A DNA stretch of 64,000 nt from Desulfuromonas acetexigens (GCF_900111775.1 NZ_FOJJ01000012.1:363162-427161), one strand, 5' to 3'; shown: positions 25,624 through 34,370, numbered from the stretch's first letter. Notes: generated by a model not told the origin, from the sequence alone. A program made the numbers and translations.

Positions 25624-26622
25624 ATGTTGCCAATCAACGTCTTCCTCACCATCGACACCGAGCACAGCATCGGCGGCGCCTTTGCCGATCCGGCCCTGAA
25701 GCCCGTCGGTAACGACAAGCGCATTTATGGGCGGATCGGCGGCAGGGACTACGGCATCCCCTTGCAAATGGAGATCGCCGAGCGCTTTGGCCTGAAACTG
25801 GTCTTTTTCGTCGAGGTCTTCAATCGCCATTTCTTCGGCGCCGACGAAACCCGCCGGGTGGTCGAAAGCATCCTCCGGCGCGGGCATGACGTGCAGCTCC
25901 ATCTGCATCCCAACTACCTCAATTTCACCCTGGCCCGCCCGCAGGATCTGACCTGTTCCGACCTCTGCGCCGACTATCCCCTGGCGCGGCAGACGGAACT
26001 GCTCGCCGAGGCCAGGGAAATGCTCATCGACTGCGGCGCGCCGTCGCCGACCGCTTTCCGCGCCGGCTGTTTCGGCGCCGACGAGGCGACCCTCAAGGCC
26101 TTGGCCGTCAACGGTTTTCTGCTCGACAGTTCCTATAATCAGGCCTTTCTCGGCGGCCCCTGCCGGTTGCCGGACTGGGGACTGAACGATCTGGCCGAGC
26201 GGGACGGGTTCTTTGAGTTGCCGGTGACCAATTTCATCGAACAGACCGGATTGCGTCCCCGCCGTCCCATGCCCCTGGATATCAACGGCGTCAGCTTCGA
26301 GGAGATGCGCCGGGTCCTCGCCGCCGCCCGCGACGGCGCGGGGCCGCGCAATGTCACGGTGATTCTGCACTCCTTCAGTTTCCTCAAGGCCTATGACGTG
26401 CAATATCGCCGGGCGCGCCCGCGCCGGGAGGTGATCCGCCGCTTCGAGAAGCTGTGCCGGTTTCTGGGGGAAAACGCCGGGGATTTCTCGGTGCGGACCC
26501 TGGACGGGTTGACCCGGAACGACCTGGCGGAAATGGCTCGCGACCGCTGCGACACCTTCCCGCCCATGCCGCCCCATTTGAGCCTGGCCCGTTTCGGTGG
26601 GCAGTTGTTGGACCGGTTGTAA
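25624..26622 (+). CDS. Polysaccharide deacetylase-like protein
   Basis: 332-residue NodB-fold-related protein. INVFLTIDTEHSIGG gives the first-motif region, VQLHLHPNYLN the metal-binding histidines, AFRAGCFGAD a later conserved loop, and VTVILHSFSFL the C-terminal His motif. This divergent branch is often found in EPS loci; whether it deacetylates or has another hydrolytic role is not known. It is flanked on both sides by clusters of GTAGGGGCG palindromes. Confidence 0.8.
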   Translation: MLPINVFLTIDTEHSIGGAFADPALKPVGNDKRIYGRIGGRDYGIPLQMEIAERFGLKLVFFVEVFNRHFFGADETRRVVESILRRGHDVQLHLHPNYLNFTLARPQDLTCSDLCADYPLARQTELLAEAREMLIDCGAPSPTAFRAGCFGADEATLKALAVNGFLLDSSYNQAFLGGPCRLPDWGLNDLAERDGFFELPVTNFIEQTGLRPRRPMPLDINGVSFEEMRRVLAAARDGAGPRNVTVILHSFSFLKAYDVQYRRARPRREVIRRFEKLCRFLGENAGDFSVRTLDGLTRNDLAEMARDRCDTFPPMPPHLSLARFGGQLLDRL

Positions 26623-26650
26623 GGTCGTCGGGGAAATCCGATTTTGACGT

Positions 26651-26848
26651 AGGGGCGCAGCATGCTGCGCCCAACCCGGTTGGTCGGGGAAAACCCAGGG
26701 CGACCCACCGGGTAGGGCGACCCACCGGGTAGGGCGACCCACCGGGTCGCCCCGACGTGGCGGCAACGGTGAAACGGCGGCGATTTGGGCCCGGTTGTCG
26801 CGGGGTACGTCATTGCACCAGGGCGCAGCATGCTGCGCCCCTACATGG
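26651..26848. repeat. GTAGGGGCG palindromes and GGGCGACCCACCGGGT tandem repeat
   Basis: About 26651-26671 is a palindrome with arms GTAGGGGCGCAGC and GCTGCGCCC. Then 26698-26753 carries three tandem 18-bp copies of GGGCGACCCACCGGGTA, the last closing as GGGTCGCCCC. A third element at about 26820-26845 reads GGGCGCAGCATGCTGCGCCC then CTAC. The region 26623-26907 holds no gene; an open frame crossing it is an upstream extension of the next gene and is not supported. Confidence 0.85.
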
Positions 26849-26907
26849 CGGAAACGGTGAAACGGCACCGATGCGCGCCCGTCATCCCCAACCATGAGGA
26901 TTTTGCC

Positions 26908-28035
26908 TTGTCATCACGACCCATTCACATCATGCACGTTCTCGGAAATTTCGGCATGGGCGGCGCCGAGATGGGGGTGGCGCGCCTGGTTCAGGGGTTG
27001 TCCGGGGAGGAGATGCGCCATTCCCTGGCGATTCTCGGCGCGGATCGTTCGCTGCTTGACGAATTGCGGCTGGAACTCCCTTGCCATGCCCTGGGCATCC
27101 GTGGGCGCAGCTACATGGCCTTTCGCCCCCTGGCCGAGCTTTTCCGTCGGGAGCGGGTCGATATCGTCCATGTGAACAATCTCGCTCCCTGGCCGGACGC
27201 GGCCCTGGCGGCCAAGCTGGCCGGATGTCGTTGCGTCGAGACCTTTCATGGCGTCGAGCAGGGGCTGATACAATTCTCGCTGCCGCGCAAGCTGTTCTTG
27301 CGCGGGGTCTTTCGTCTTTCGGCGCGGGTAACGGCGGTGGCCGACGAGGCCGCCGAGCTGCTGACCACCCTGACCGGCATCCCGCGCGCGGCGGTGGACG
27401 TGATCGCCAACGGCATCGACACCGAACGCTTCGCTCCGGTTGCTTCCCCCGAGGCTCGGCGGGCTTTGCGTCGGGACAAGGGCCTGCCGGAAGAGGGACT
27501 GCTTTTGGGCTGCGTCGCGGCGCTGCGGCCGGTGAAGAACCATCGCGGCCTGCTGCGAGCCTTCGCCCAAGCCGTCACGGGCACTGCCGCTGCCGCGCAT
27601 CTGGTGCTGGTCGGCGACGGGGAACTGGCCGGGGAGTTGCGCGAGCTGGCCGAAACCCTGGGGATCGCCGAGCGGGTTCTTTTTCTTGGGCGGCGGGCGG
27701 ATGTCGCCGAGCTTTTGCCCTGTTTCGACGCCTTTGTCCTGAACAGCGACACCGAGGGACTGAGCTATGCCGTTCTCGAAGCCATGGCCTGCGGCCTGCC
27801 GCTCATCGCCACGGCGGTGGGGGGGAATGTGCGGCTGGTTCGGGACGGGCGTCAGGGCCTGCTGGTCCCCGTCGGTGACGGAGATGCCCTGGCGGCGGCG
27901 CTGGCCCGGGTCTTGGCCGAACCGGATTCGTTGGCGGCGATGGGCCGCGAGGCCCGGATAATGGTGGACACCGAATATGGCATGACGGCGATGCTGGCCC
28001 GCTACCATAACCTTTACCGCGAACTCGCAGGATGA
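26908..28035 (+). CDS. Glycosyltransferase family 4
   Basis: 375-residue GT4 enzyme. IMHVLGNFGMGGAEMGVARL is the characteristic acceptor-domain start, with the GGAE loop. DVIANGIDTERF and LNSDTEGLSYAVLEAMACGL give the hinge and the donor E-x7-E loop. The start is uncertain: TTG at 26908 with GAGGA about 12 bases upstream is the best choice, since upstream in-frame ATGs lie in palindromes. It is followed after 7 bases by the ATP-grasp gene, so the two are probably co-transcribed. Confidence 0.9.
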   Translation: MSSRPIHIMHVLGNFGMGGAEMGVARLVQGLSGEEMRHSLAILGADRSLLDELRLELPCHALGIRGRSYMAFRPLAELFRRERVDIVHVNNLAPWPDAALAAKLAGCRCVETFHGVEQGLIQFSLPRKLFLRGVFRLSARVTAVADEAAELLTTLTGIPRAAVDVIANGIDTERFAPVASPEARRALRRDKGLPEEGLLLGCVAALRPVKNHRGLLRAFAQAVTGTAAAAHLVLVGDGELAGELRELAETLGIAERVLFLGRRADVAELLPCFDAFVLNSDTEGLSYAVLEAMACGLPLIATAVGGNVRLVRDGRQGLLVPVGDGDALAAALARVLAEPDSLAAMGREARIMVDTEYGMTAMLARYHNLYRELAG

Positions 28036-28042
28036 TTCCTCC

Positions 28043-29260
28043 ATGAAGCCATTGCGTCCGGTTATCCTCGGGGCCTTCGGGCCGCCGACTCTTGCCTGCA
28101 TCCGTAGCTGGGGGCGGGCGGGGCTGGCGCCCGGTCTGATCGCTGTGCAGGGGCCGGGCGAGCCGCGTCCCGCCTCGAAGTATCTGGCCGGATCGGTTTG
28201 CCTCTCCCGCGACGATCTCTATACCGAGCGGGGGCGGGAAAATATCGTCCGCTTTCTCGGCGACTTCGACGCCTCGGGGCTGACCTGCATCGACGAGAAT
28301 ATCGCCCAATGGCTCAACGAGCAGCGGCCGAATCTGCCCGCGAACATCCCTCTGTGGCTGCCCCCCGCCGATATGCTGCGCCGAGTGCTGGACAAAGCGG
28401 CGCAGATCGAAGCGGCGCGGCAAGTCGGGCTGAACGTGTTGCCGACCTATCTTTTTTCGACTTGCGATTTTACCGAGGAAATTCCGTCCGACCATTTCCC
28501 CCTCTGCCTGCGGCCGTCCGCCCCCGGCGTGGTCGAGCCGACGTTTAAGGTGCAGAATGTTGCTTCGGTGATCGAGCTGCGCGGTTTTCTTGCTTCCATG
28601 GAATTTCGCGGTCCGGTGATCGGCCAACCCTTTAAAAGTCTGCCCAATCTCGTGGTCCACGGCACCCGCACCGCCGACGGAGAGACCCTGGGGATGGCGG
28701 GTTTTCTCGTGGAGCGCAAGTTTCAGGGGGTGACGCTGACCCTGCGGCCGACGGCGCTGAGCGATGACTTCAAGGCACGCTGCGCGGCGTTCACCGAGGC
28801 GATGGACCTGGTCGGGCACTATCATTTCGAGTTTCTGGCGGATGGGGCGACGGGCGAGAACCATTTCCTCGAAATCAACCACCGCTTCGGCGGCACCACC
28901 GCCAAGGTGTTGGTCTGCGGTTATCCCGAACCGCTCTACGCCCTGCGGGCGCAAGGGTATGACATCCCGGTGCCGGCGACGGTCCGGTCAATGACCGTGT
29001 CGAGTCTCAAGGCCCTGGGGAAAAGCGCTTATTTCGCTCTGCGCGGGCGGCTGACCGCTCTCGACTATCCCGAGGAATCGACGCCCCGCCGCCTCTGGTC
29101 GACGCTGAAGTGCCTGGCGAGTTGCCGGGATGAGGTTTTCGCTTGGGACGATCTGCCGGGAACAGCCGCCTTTTACTTCGGCGATATTCCCGCTCGGCTG
29201 AACGGCGCGACGACATCGTACCGTAAGCTGTTGAAAGCGATCCGCGCCAAGTCGAGCTGA
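28043..29260 (+). CDS. ATP-grasp family ligase
   Basis: 405-residue ATP-grasp protein of the carbamoyl-phosphate-synthase-like type. The N-terminal preATP-grasp domain (VILGAFGPPTLACIRSWGRA) is followed by the ATP-grasp fold with FPLCLRPS and the metal-binding ENHFLEINHRFGGTTAK (about residues 273-289). Such enzymes join a carboxylate to an amine. In EPS loci they may attach an amino acid to the polymer, but neither substrate can be read here. The gene is GC-rich and tightly linked to the preceding glycosyltransferase. Confidence 0.85.
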   Translation: MKPLRPVILGAFGPPTLACIRSWGRAGLAPGLIAVQGPGEPRPASKYLAGSVCLSRDDLYTERGRENIVRFLGDFDASGLTCIDENIAQWLNEQRPNLPANIPLWLPPADMLRRVLDKAAQIEAARQVGLNVLPTYLFSTCDFTEEIPSDHFPLCLRPSAPGVVEPTFKVQNVASVIELRGFLASMEFRGPVIGQPFKSLPNLVVHGTRTADGETLGMAGFLVERKFQGVTLTLRPTALSDDFKARCAAFTEAMDLVGHYHFEFLADGATGENHFLEINHRFGGTTAKVLVCGYPEPLYALRAQGYDIPVPATVRSMTVSSLKALGKSAYFALRGRLTALDYPEESTPRRLWSTLKCLASCRDEVFAWDDLPGTAAFYFGDIPARLNGATTSYRKLLKAIRAKSS

Positions 29261-29309
29261 GGCGCACTGCCGGCGCCTTCGCCCCGGCTGGAAAGGAACG
29301 GACGGCTCA

Positions 29310-30869
29310 ATGACCTTTATCGGAAAAAGCTTTCACCTGCTGCGCAATCTGTTGGCGCTCTTCGGTCTGCTCTGTCTGGTCGGCGGGCTGGTCGCGACGG
29401 GTCTGCTGCTCAAGTCCTATCAGTTGCCCCCGCGGGTTCTGGCCATGAAGGTGCTGGAAAAGACCGGTCTCGACGCCTCTCCGCTGCTGGCCGGCATGGT
29501 CGCTCCCGATCCCCTCAAGCCGTCGGAGCTGCGGTTACCCCCTTACGACGATCCCGCTTGGGCGGGGCAGGGGGCGCGCAAGAGTCGGGCCTTGACACCT
29601 TTTTATTATTCTCCGACCGGTCAGGCGGTACCCGGTCTCTGGCTTGAGCCGAAGGCTGTCGCGGCCCATGTGCGCCCGCAAGGCCTGCGCGCGGTTCCGG
29701 TGTCGACTGCGCGGGAGCTGTCGCAGGCGATCAATGGCGCCGAGCCGGGGGATGTGATCACCCTGGCGCCGGGAACCTACCGCTTCGATACGCGCGGCAT
29801 CGGTATCCAGCGCGCCGGAACGGCGGAATGGCCCATTCAGGTGCGGGCCGAGGAGTTGGGCCAGGTGCGCCTCGCATTGAACAGCCTGGAGGGGTTTGTG
29901 GTCGATGCCCCGTTCTGGGTCTTTGAGAATCTGGAGATCGAGGGCGTTTGTAAAAATCACGGCGCCTGCGAACATGCCTTTCATGTGGTCGGGCGCGGCC
30001 GGGGTTTCGTGCTGAGAAACAGCCGGGTGCACGAGTTCAACGCCATGATCAAGGGCAACGGGCTCGACAGCCGCGAGGGGGGCCGGAACTTCCCCGACGG
30101 GGCGCTGATCGAAGGGAACAGCTTTTATAATTCAACCGTTCGCGATACCAGCTCGCCGGTGGTGCCGATCGACGCGGTGGGAGTCGACGACTGGACCATC
30201 CGCGAAAACTTTTTCGCCGACTACGCCAAGGGGGGCGGCGACCGCATCAGCACGGCGGCCTTCATCAAGGGGAACGCCTCGCGCGGGGTCTTCGAGAACA
30301 ACCTGGTAGTGGGGGAATATGCCCATGCCGGGGGGGTGCGCCTGGGACTTTCCTTCGGCGGCGGGGGGACGAGCAAGGGGGCGTCGCGGCAAAAGGACAA
30401 CACCGTTGAGCATACCGACGGCATCATGCGCAACAACGTCATCCTCTATACCAGCGACGTCGGCATCTATCTCAACAAGTCGCGCAATACCCAGGTGCTG
30501 AATAATCTGCTCTTTAAAACCTCGGGAATCGACGTGCGTTTCGACGAGTCGACGGCGGTGGTCAAGAACAACCTGCTCGACGGCAAGATCCGCGAGCGTG
30601 ACGGCGGCTTCGCGCTGATGGAGAACAACCTGACCCTTGCCGGGGGCTGGTTGGGGAAGTCCTTTACCGACCTCTTTGAAAATCCCGGGGAAGGTCGTTT
30701 GAAGGTGGTCAATTCCCGCCCCCTCGCCGGCAAGGGGCTGCCCAACGAACATGTCCGCTTCGATTTTTTAAACGCCCCCCGCAAGGAGGCACCCGATCTC
30801 GGCCCCTTTGAATTGGTGGACGGCGGCGGGGGCTGCGATCTTTTTGCGCTACCGCAAGCCCTCAAGTGA
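29310..30869 (+). CDS. Exported right-handed parallel beta-helix protein (polysaccharide lyase-like)
   Basis: 519-residue protein with an N-terminal membrane anchor or uncleaved signal (about 12-36, LLALFGLLCLVGGLVATGLL). It then has a parallel beta-helix domain, shown by PGDVITLAPGTYRF and repeated N-rich turns (VFENLEIEG, FVLRNSRVHEFN, IRENFF, MRNNVILYTS, VLNNLLF, VVKNNLL). The fold matches chondroitinase-B/alginate-lyase-like proteins. It could trim or remodel the EPS in the periplasm. Catalytic residues were not identified. Confidence 0.85.
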   Translation: MTFIGKSFHLLRNLLALFGLLCLVGGLVATGLLLKSYQLPPRVLAMKVLEKTGLDASPLLAGMVAPDPLKPSELRLPPYDDPAWAGQGARKSRALTPFYYSPTGQAVPGLWLEPKAVAAHVRPQGLRAVPVSTARELSQAINGAEPGDVITLAPGTYRFDTRGIGIQRAGTAEWPIQVRAEELGQVRLALNSLEGFVVDAPFWVFENLEIEGVCKNHGACEHAFHVVGRGRGFVLRNSRVHEFNAMIKGNGLDSREGGRNFPDGALIEGNSFYNSTVRDTSSPVVPIDAVGVDDWTIRENFFADYAKGGGDRISTAAFIKGNASRGVFENNLVVGEYAHAGGVRLGLSFGGGGTSKGASRQKDNTVEHTDGIMRNNVILYTSDVGIYLNKSRNTQVLNNLLFKTSGIDVRFDESTAVVKNNLLDGKIRERDGGFALMENNLTLAGGWLGKSFTDLFENPGEGRLKVVNSRPLAGKGLPNEHVRFDFLNAPRKEAPDLGPFELVDGGGGCDLFALPQALK

Positions 30870-30916
30870 GTCGCCGTGCGAATTTCTGAAAACCGGAACG
30901 ATTTTAAGGCTTTTTT

Positions 30917-31050
30917 GACAGGATAACTGCGGATAAGGGCAGGATGAAGCATTGGGGGGTTGGGTTTTAACATCAGATTTTATCCGCCCTTATCCCGTCA
31001 AAAAAAGATTTTAAAGATTTTGTCCGTGATTTCCGTGCCTTCCGTGGACA
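30917..31050. repeat. Truncated inner GGATAA unit plus outer right arm
   Basis: The inner unit at 30917-30999 lacks exactly one 10-bp period of the left arm: it reads GACAGGATAACTGCGGATAA where others read GACAGGATAAAGGCGGATAA. It is followed by an outer right arm (about 31021-31050). No outer left arm precedes it. Confidence 0.88.
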
Positions 31051-31073
31051 GGAAAAGATTTTAAAGACTTTTG

Positions 31074-31271
31074 GTCCACGGAAAACACGGAAAGCACAGA
31101 AGAAAACCGAAAGTCAACGGCTTGGTTTTGGACAGGATCAAGGCGGATAACTGCGGATAGAACCGGATAAGTCTTTGGGGTTGGACTTTTAACATCAGAT
31201 CTTATCCGCCCTGATCCCGTCAAAAAAAGATTTTCAAGATTTTGTCCGTGATTTCAATGCCTTCCGTGGAC
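31074..31271. repeat. Composite nested repeat (outer arms plus one inner unit)
   Basis: Outer left arm from 31074 (CCACGGAAAACACGG), inner unit 31131-31221, outer right arm about 31242-31271 with one substituted period (TTTCAATGCC). It separates the beta-helix gene from the first toxin-antitoxin pair. The next 100 bases contain a tandem pair of ATTTTCTCTTCACCGG. Confidence 0.9.
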
Positions 31272-31449
31272 AGAAAAAAGATTCTAATGCCTTTACGTCC
31301 GTACCGTTGTCGCCGCCCTCGATTTTCTCTTCACCGGATTTTCTCTTCACCGGGATTTGAAGGGGTGAGGGGCGATGTCCGTTCCGCAATCATTTCTCCG
31401 CTTCTGTTTTGGCGCTGAATTAGGTACGCTAAAAAGACTGGAGGTGCCC

Positions 31450-31725
31450 ATGCATATTACCAACGACATCAAGCCCGTAACCTATCTGAAAGCAAAGACC
31501 GCCGAGCTGCTCAAACAGGTCAATGAAACCCAGCGGCCGGTGATCATCACTCAAAACGGGGAAGCCCGGGCGGTCTTGCAGGATGCTCGCAGTTACGAGG
31601 AGATGCGCAACGTCATCGGTCTGCTGAAACTTGTTTCCCAGGGGGAAGCGGACGTGCGGGAGGGGAAACATACCGCCCATGACGACCTCTTCGAGCGACT
31701 GGAAAAGGAACTGCAACGCCGATGA
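31450..31725 (+). CDS. Phd/YefM-family antitoxin
   Basis: 91-residue antitoxin. The N-terminal DNA-binding fold (IKPVTYLKAKTAELLKQVNE) and VIITQNGEARAVLQD are typical of Phd/YefM. The C-terminal tail is charged and would wrap the toxin. GGAGG 6 bases upstream fixes the ATG at 31450. Its last codon overlaps the toxin start by ATGA. It neutralises the ParE/RelE-like toxin and is expected to repress the operon; a short imperfect palindrome TTAGGTACGCTAA at about 31424 is a possible operator. Confidence 0.92.
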   Translation: MHITNDIKPVTYLKAKTAELLKQVNETQRPVIITQNGEARAVLQDARSYEEMRNVIGLLKLVSQGEADVREGKHTAHDDLFERLEKELQRR

Positions 31726-32048
31726 TCCCGAGTTTTCGGGTGGTCTGGACCCATACGGCGGAACGGGATCTGGTCGGCGTCATCGACTATATCGCCCTGG
31801 ACAGTCCGGGCAATGCATTGCACATCCTCAAAAAGATCCGCCGGCAAGTCGATGCCCTCAAGGATCATCCCGAGCGCGGCCGAATCGTTCCGGAGCTGCA
31901 AGCGCAGGGCATCGGTCAGTATCGCGAACTGATTGTCGACCCCTGGCGGATCGTTTTTCGCATCACGGAGGGGAGCGTCTATATCCTGGCGCTGCTCGAT
32001 GCCCGCCGGAATGTTGAAGATTTTCTGCTGCAACGGTTGGTTCGGTAG
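31722..32048 (+). CDS. ParE/RelE-family toxin
   Basis: 108-residue toxin of the RelE/ParE superfamily: VVWTHTAERDLVGVIDYIA at the N-terminus, then GRIVPELQAQGIGQYRELIV and PWRIVFRITEGSVYILALL, the usual strand pattern. Overlap with the antitoxin (ATGA) indicates coupled translation. Whether it is a gyrase poison (ParE) or a ribosome-dependent RNase (RelE) cannot be decided from sequence; the RELIV...WRIVF core leans to ParE. Confidence 0.92.
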   Translation: MIPSFRVVWTHTAERDLVGVIDYIALDSPGNALHILKKIRRQVDALKDHPERGRIVPELQAQGIGQYRELIVDPWRIVFRITEGSVYILALLDARRNVEDFLLQRLVR

Positions 32049-32067
32049 TCGATTTTAAGGCTTTTTT

Positions 32068-32159
32068 GACAGGATAAAGGCGGATAACTGCGGATAGAAC
32101 CGGATAAGTCTTTTAGGGTTTGGGTTTTAACATCAGACCTTATCCGCTCTTATCCCGTC
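32068..32159. repeat. Single inner GGATAA palindromic unit
   Basis: Inner unit, starting 20 bases after the toxin stop, with no outer arms of its own. A full composite element follows at 32183. Confidence 0.9.
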
Positions 32160-32182
32160 AAAAAAAGATTTTAAAGGCCTTT

Positions 32183-32380
32183 GTCCACGGAAAACACGGA
32201 AGACACGGAAGAAAACCGAAAGGTCAACGGCTGGGTTCTGGACAGGATCAAGGCGGATAACTGCGGATAAAGGCAGGATTAATCCAGGGTTTGGACTTTT
32301 AACATCAGATTTTATCCGCCCTTATCCCGTCAAAAAGCTTTTCAAGATTTTGTCCGTGATTTCCGTGCCTTCCGTGGACA
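32183..32380. repeat. Composite nested repeat (outer arms plus one inner unit)
   Basis: Outer left arm at 32183 (GTCCACGGAAAACACGG), inner unit 32241-32331, outer right arm about 32350-32380. It lies between the Phd/ParE and FitA/VapC-type pairs. Confidence 0.92.
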
Positions 32381-32448
32381 GATTAAGATTTTCCCCGGTT
32401 TTGTTCGCAGCTGAAAAACCCTCACGTAATTATCTTTAACGGCTGCGT

Positions 32449-32467
32449 GCTATCATATTGCTATCAT
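32449..32467 (+). promoter_or_regulatory. GCTATCAT direct repeat upstream of antitoxin
   Basis: GCTATCAT occurs at 32449-32456 and again at 32460-32467, an 11-bp period just ahead of the antitoxin ribosome binding site. It may be an operator for the ribbon-helix-helix antitoxin and overlaps a plausible -10 region. This is inferred from position and repetition only. Confidence 0.35.
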
Positions 32468-32480
32468 GTTGGAGGTCGTC

Positions 32481-32714
32481 ATGCCTAACATTCTGGTTCG
32501 CAATCTTCCCGACGAAGTCGTGGAGGAACTCAAACAACGGGCCCGGCGACACAATCGCCCCTTGCAGCAGGAAGTCAGCGATATTCTCATCAGCAGCGCC
32601 CGTCTGGGGCGAGATGTCGCCCACCGTGCCGCAGCCATTCGGGAGCGTTTGCTGGCCAGGGGCGGGAATTTTTCCGATAGCGTCGACTTGTTGCGGGAAG
32701 ACCGTGGTCGATGA
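32481..32714 (+). CDS. FitA/VapB-type ribbon-helix-helix antitoxin
   Basis: 77-residue antitoxin with an N-terminal Arc/FitA-like ribbon-helix-helix: PNILVRNLPDEVVEELKQRA, then HNRPLQQEVSDILISSA. GGAGG 6 bases before the ATG at 32481 supports this start over 32466. It overlaps the PIN toxin by ATGA. It binds operator DNA and blocks the PIN active site in characterised relatives. Confidence 0.92.
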   Translation: MPNILVRNLPDEVVEELKQRARRHNRPLQQEVSDILISSARLGRDVAHRAAAIRERLLARGGNFSDSVDLLREDRGR

Positions 32715-33133
32715 TCCGGGTAGTCGATGCCAGTGTGCTGATCAAGGCCTATATCCCCGAAGCCGGTTCAGAGCAGGCGGGGACGTGGGTCGCCCGGGTG
32801 GAGGAGGGGGCCGTGGAGTTGCTGGCGCCGGATCTGATCTATCCGGAGACGGGCAACATCCTGTGGAAGAAGGTGCGCCGGGGCGAGTTGACCGAAGCCG
32901 AAGCTCGGGAGATTGGCGCGGCCATTGGGTCTTTGCCGCTGCGCATCGAAGCAGGGCGGACTCTCCTGCCGTTGGCCCTGGATATTGCCCTGGCGTGTGG
33001 AGTCACGGTTTATGATGCCCTGTACGTGGCGTTGGCCGGTGTTTACGATACCCGTATGTTGACGGCGGACGGCAAACTGGTCGCCCTGCTGGAAAACACC
33101 CCCCTGGCGGGGCAGGCGGAACTGCTGGCGTGA
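32711..33133 (+). CDS. vapC: VapC-type PIN-domain toxin
   Basis: 140-residue PIN endoribonuclease. The acidic metal-binding residues are Asp6 (VVDASVLIK), Glu46 (YPETGNIL), Asp102 (TVYDALYVALA) and Asp120 (LTADGKL). This is a complete active site, so the toxin should be functional. It probably cleaves tRNA or rRNA, as VapC proteins do. It is coupled to the antitoxin by overlapping stop and start codons. Confidence 0.93.
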   Translation: MIRVVDASVLIKAYIPEAGSEQAGTWVARVEEGAVELLAPDLIYPETGNILWKKVRRGELTEAEAREIGAAIGSLPLRIEAGRTLLPLALDIALACGVTVYDALYVALAGVYDTRMLTADGKLVALLENTPLAGQAELLA

Positions 33134-33172
33134 CGTAGACCTGAGCCCGGCCAAAGTCGATTGCATCTTTTG

Positions 33173-33370
33173 GTCCACGGAAAACACGGAAAACACGGAA
33201 GAAAACCGAAAGGTCAACGGCTTGGTTTTGGACAGGATAAAGGCGGATAACTGCGGATAGAACCGGATAAATCTTTGGGTTTTGGATTTTAAAATCCGAT
33301 TTTATCCGCTCTTATCCCGTCAAAAAAGCTTTCAAGATTTTGTCCGTGATTTCCGTGCTTTCCGTGGACA
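33173..33370. repeat. Composite nested repeat (outer arms plus one inner unit)
   Basis: Outer left arm at 33173, inner unit 33231-33321, outer right arm about 33341-33370. It sits between two convergent toxin-antitoxin operons. As a strong inverted repeat it could also act as a transcript-end hairpin for either side (inference). Confidence 0.92.
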
Positions 33371-33402
33371 GATCAGGTTTGTCGAATTTGCTCGTGGGGT
33401 GG

Positions 33403-33855
33403 TTATCGGTCAGCGAAGAGCAGAATTTCGCAATCGTTGCCGGCGGCTTTTTTCAGCTCTTTGTCGTTGGTGATGAAACCCCGTGCGCCGGCATGTCGGG
33501 CCGTGGCGAGATGAATGGCATCGGGGGTGCGCAGTTGGTGCGTGGCGCGCAGTTGCGCGGCGGCGGCGGCGATCTCCGACGATAGCGGGATCACCCTCAG
33601 GTTGGGATAATGGCTGAGAATGTGCGTGACGTTTTCGGCCAGTTGCGGCTGCCCGGCGCGATAGGCCGGAACCAGGAGTTCGGCGAAGACCAGCGAGGAA
33701 ATGACCGCTGAAATATCGCCGCCTTCGATCTTTTCGAAGAGGGTTCTGGCGGCGGCATAATAGGTGGGATGGCGTTCGAGGTAGTAGATAAGGGTGACGG
33801 TGTCGAGGGCGTAGAGCCCGCCATGGCGTTCTTGGCCGGAAATCAGGCGCTCCAT
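33403..33855 (-). CDS. PIN-domain toxin
   Basis: 150-residue PIN-domain protein on the minus strand. Active-site acids: Asp18 (ALDTVTLIYYLE), Glu59 (SLVFAELLVP), Asp112 (TPDAIHLATA) and Asp131 (ITNDKELKK). It is complete and unlike the VapC at 32711 beyond these motifs. It overlaps the upstream AbrB-type antitoxin gene by 13 bases; GGAGG lies 10 bases before its ATG. Confidence 0.9.
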   Translation of the reverse strand: MERLISGQERHGGLYALDTVTLIYYLERHPTYYAAARTLFEKIEGGDISAVISSLVFAELLVPAYRAGQPQLAENVTHILSHYPNLRVIPLSSEIAAAAAQLRATHQLRTPDAIHLATARHAGARGFITNDKELKKAAGNDCEILLFADR

Positions 33856-34073
33856 TGATCCCGCGCCTCCTCCAGTTCTTTTTCGTAGTCCCGCCAGAGG
33901 CTTGAACCACAGGCGCCGAGGGCATCCGCCGTCGATTCGGGCGCTTTGCGGATCAGAATGACATTGTTTTCCTCGGTGATTTCAAGAGTATCGCCGGGCT
34001 CGATGTGCAACCGCTTGCGAATGGCGGCGGGCAGAACGATCTGGGCTTTGCTGCTGAGTTTCGCCATGGGCAT
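33843..34073 (-). CDS. AbrB/MazE-type (SpoVT-fold) antitoxin
   Basis: 76-residue swapped-hairpin antitoxin: LSSKAQIVLPAAIRKRLHIE then PGDTLEITEENNVILIRK is the classic AbrB/VapB fold. The acidic C-terminus would bind the PIN toxin. GAGGAGG 6 bases before the ATG at 34073 fixes the start. It should repress its own operon through the inverted repeat at 34122. Confidence 0.92.
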   Translation of the reverse strand: MPMAKLSSKAQIVLPAAIRKRLHIEPGDTLEITEENNVILIRKAPESTADALGACGSSLWRDYEKELEEARDQWSA

Positions 34074-34121
34074 GATGGGCCTCCTCACCGAGCAACAGGG
34101 TTGTGACAAAAGCATAATGCC

Positions 34122-34135
34122 TTACCTGAAGGTAA
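34122..34135. promoter_or_regulatory. Perfect inverted repeat, candidate antitoxin operator
   Basis: TTACCT-GA-AGGTAA is a perfect 6+6 inverted repeat 49 bases upstream of the AbrB-type antitoxin start. Position and symmetry fit a dimeric antitoxin operator. No binding data are available here. Confidence 0.5.
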
Positions 34136-34182
34136 AGCGCGGGAGGCCGACTGTCAAGGTGGAATTCCCCCAAAGGCTTTTT

Positions 34183-34370
34183 GTCCACGGAAGGCACGGA
34201 AAACACGGAAGAAAACCGAAAGTCAAAGGCTTGGTTTTGGACAGGATAGAGGCGGATAACTGCGGATAGAACCGGAGAAGTCTTTGGGTTTTGGATTTTA
34301 ACATCCGATTTTATCCGCCCTAATCCCGTCAAAAAAGATTTTAAAGATTTTGTCCGTGATTTCCGTGGAT
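34183..34370. repeat. Composite nested repeat, shortened right arm
   Basis: Outer left arm at 34183 (GTCCACGGAAGGCACGG), inner unit 34240-34330, outer right arm about 34351-34370 lacking one 9-bp period. It separates the minus-strand toxin-antitoxin operon from the amidotransferase gene. Confidence 0.9.

Noticed and set aside
33282..33585. Plus-strand frames over the PIN toxin gene
   Set aside because: Start in repeat DNA and run antisense to a gene with an intact PIN active site.
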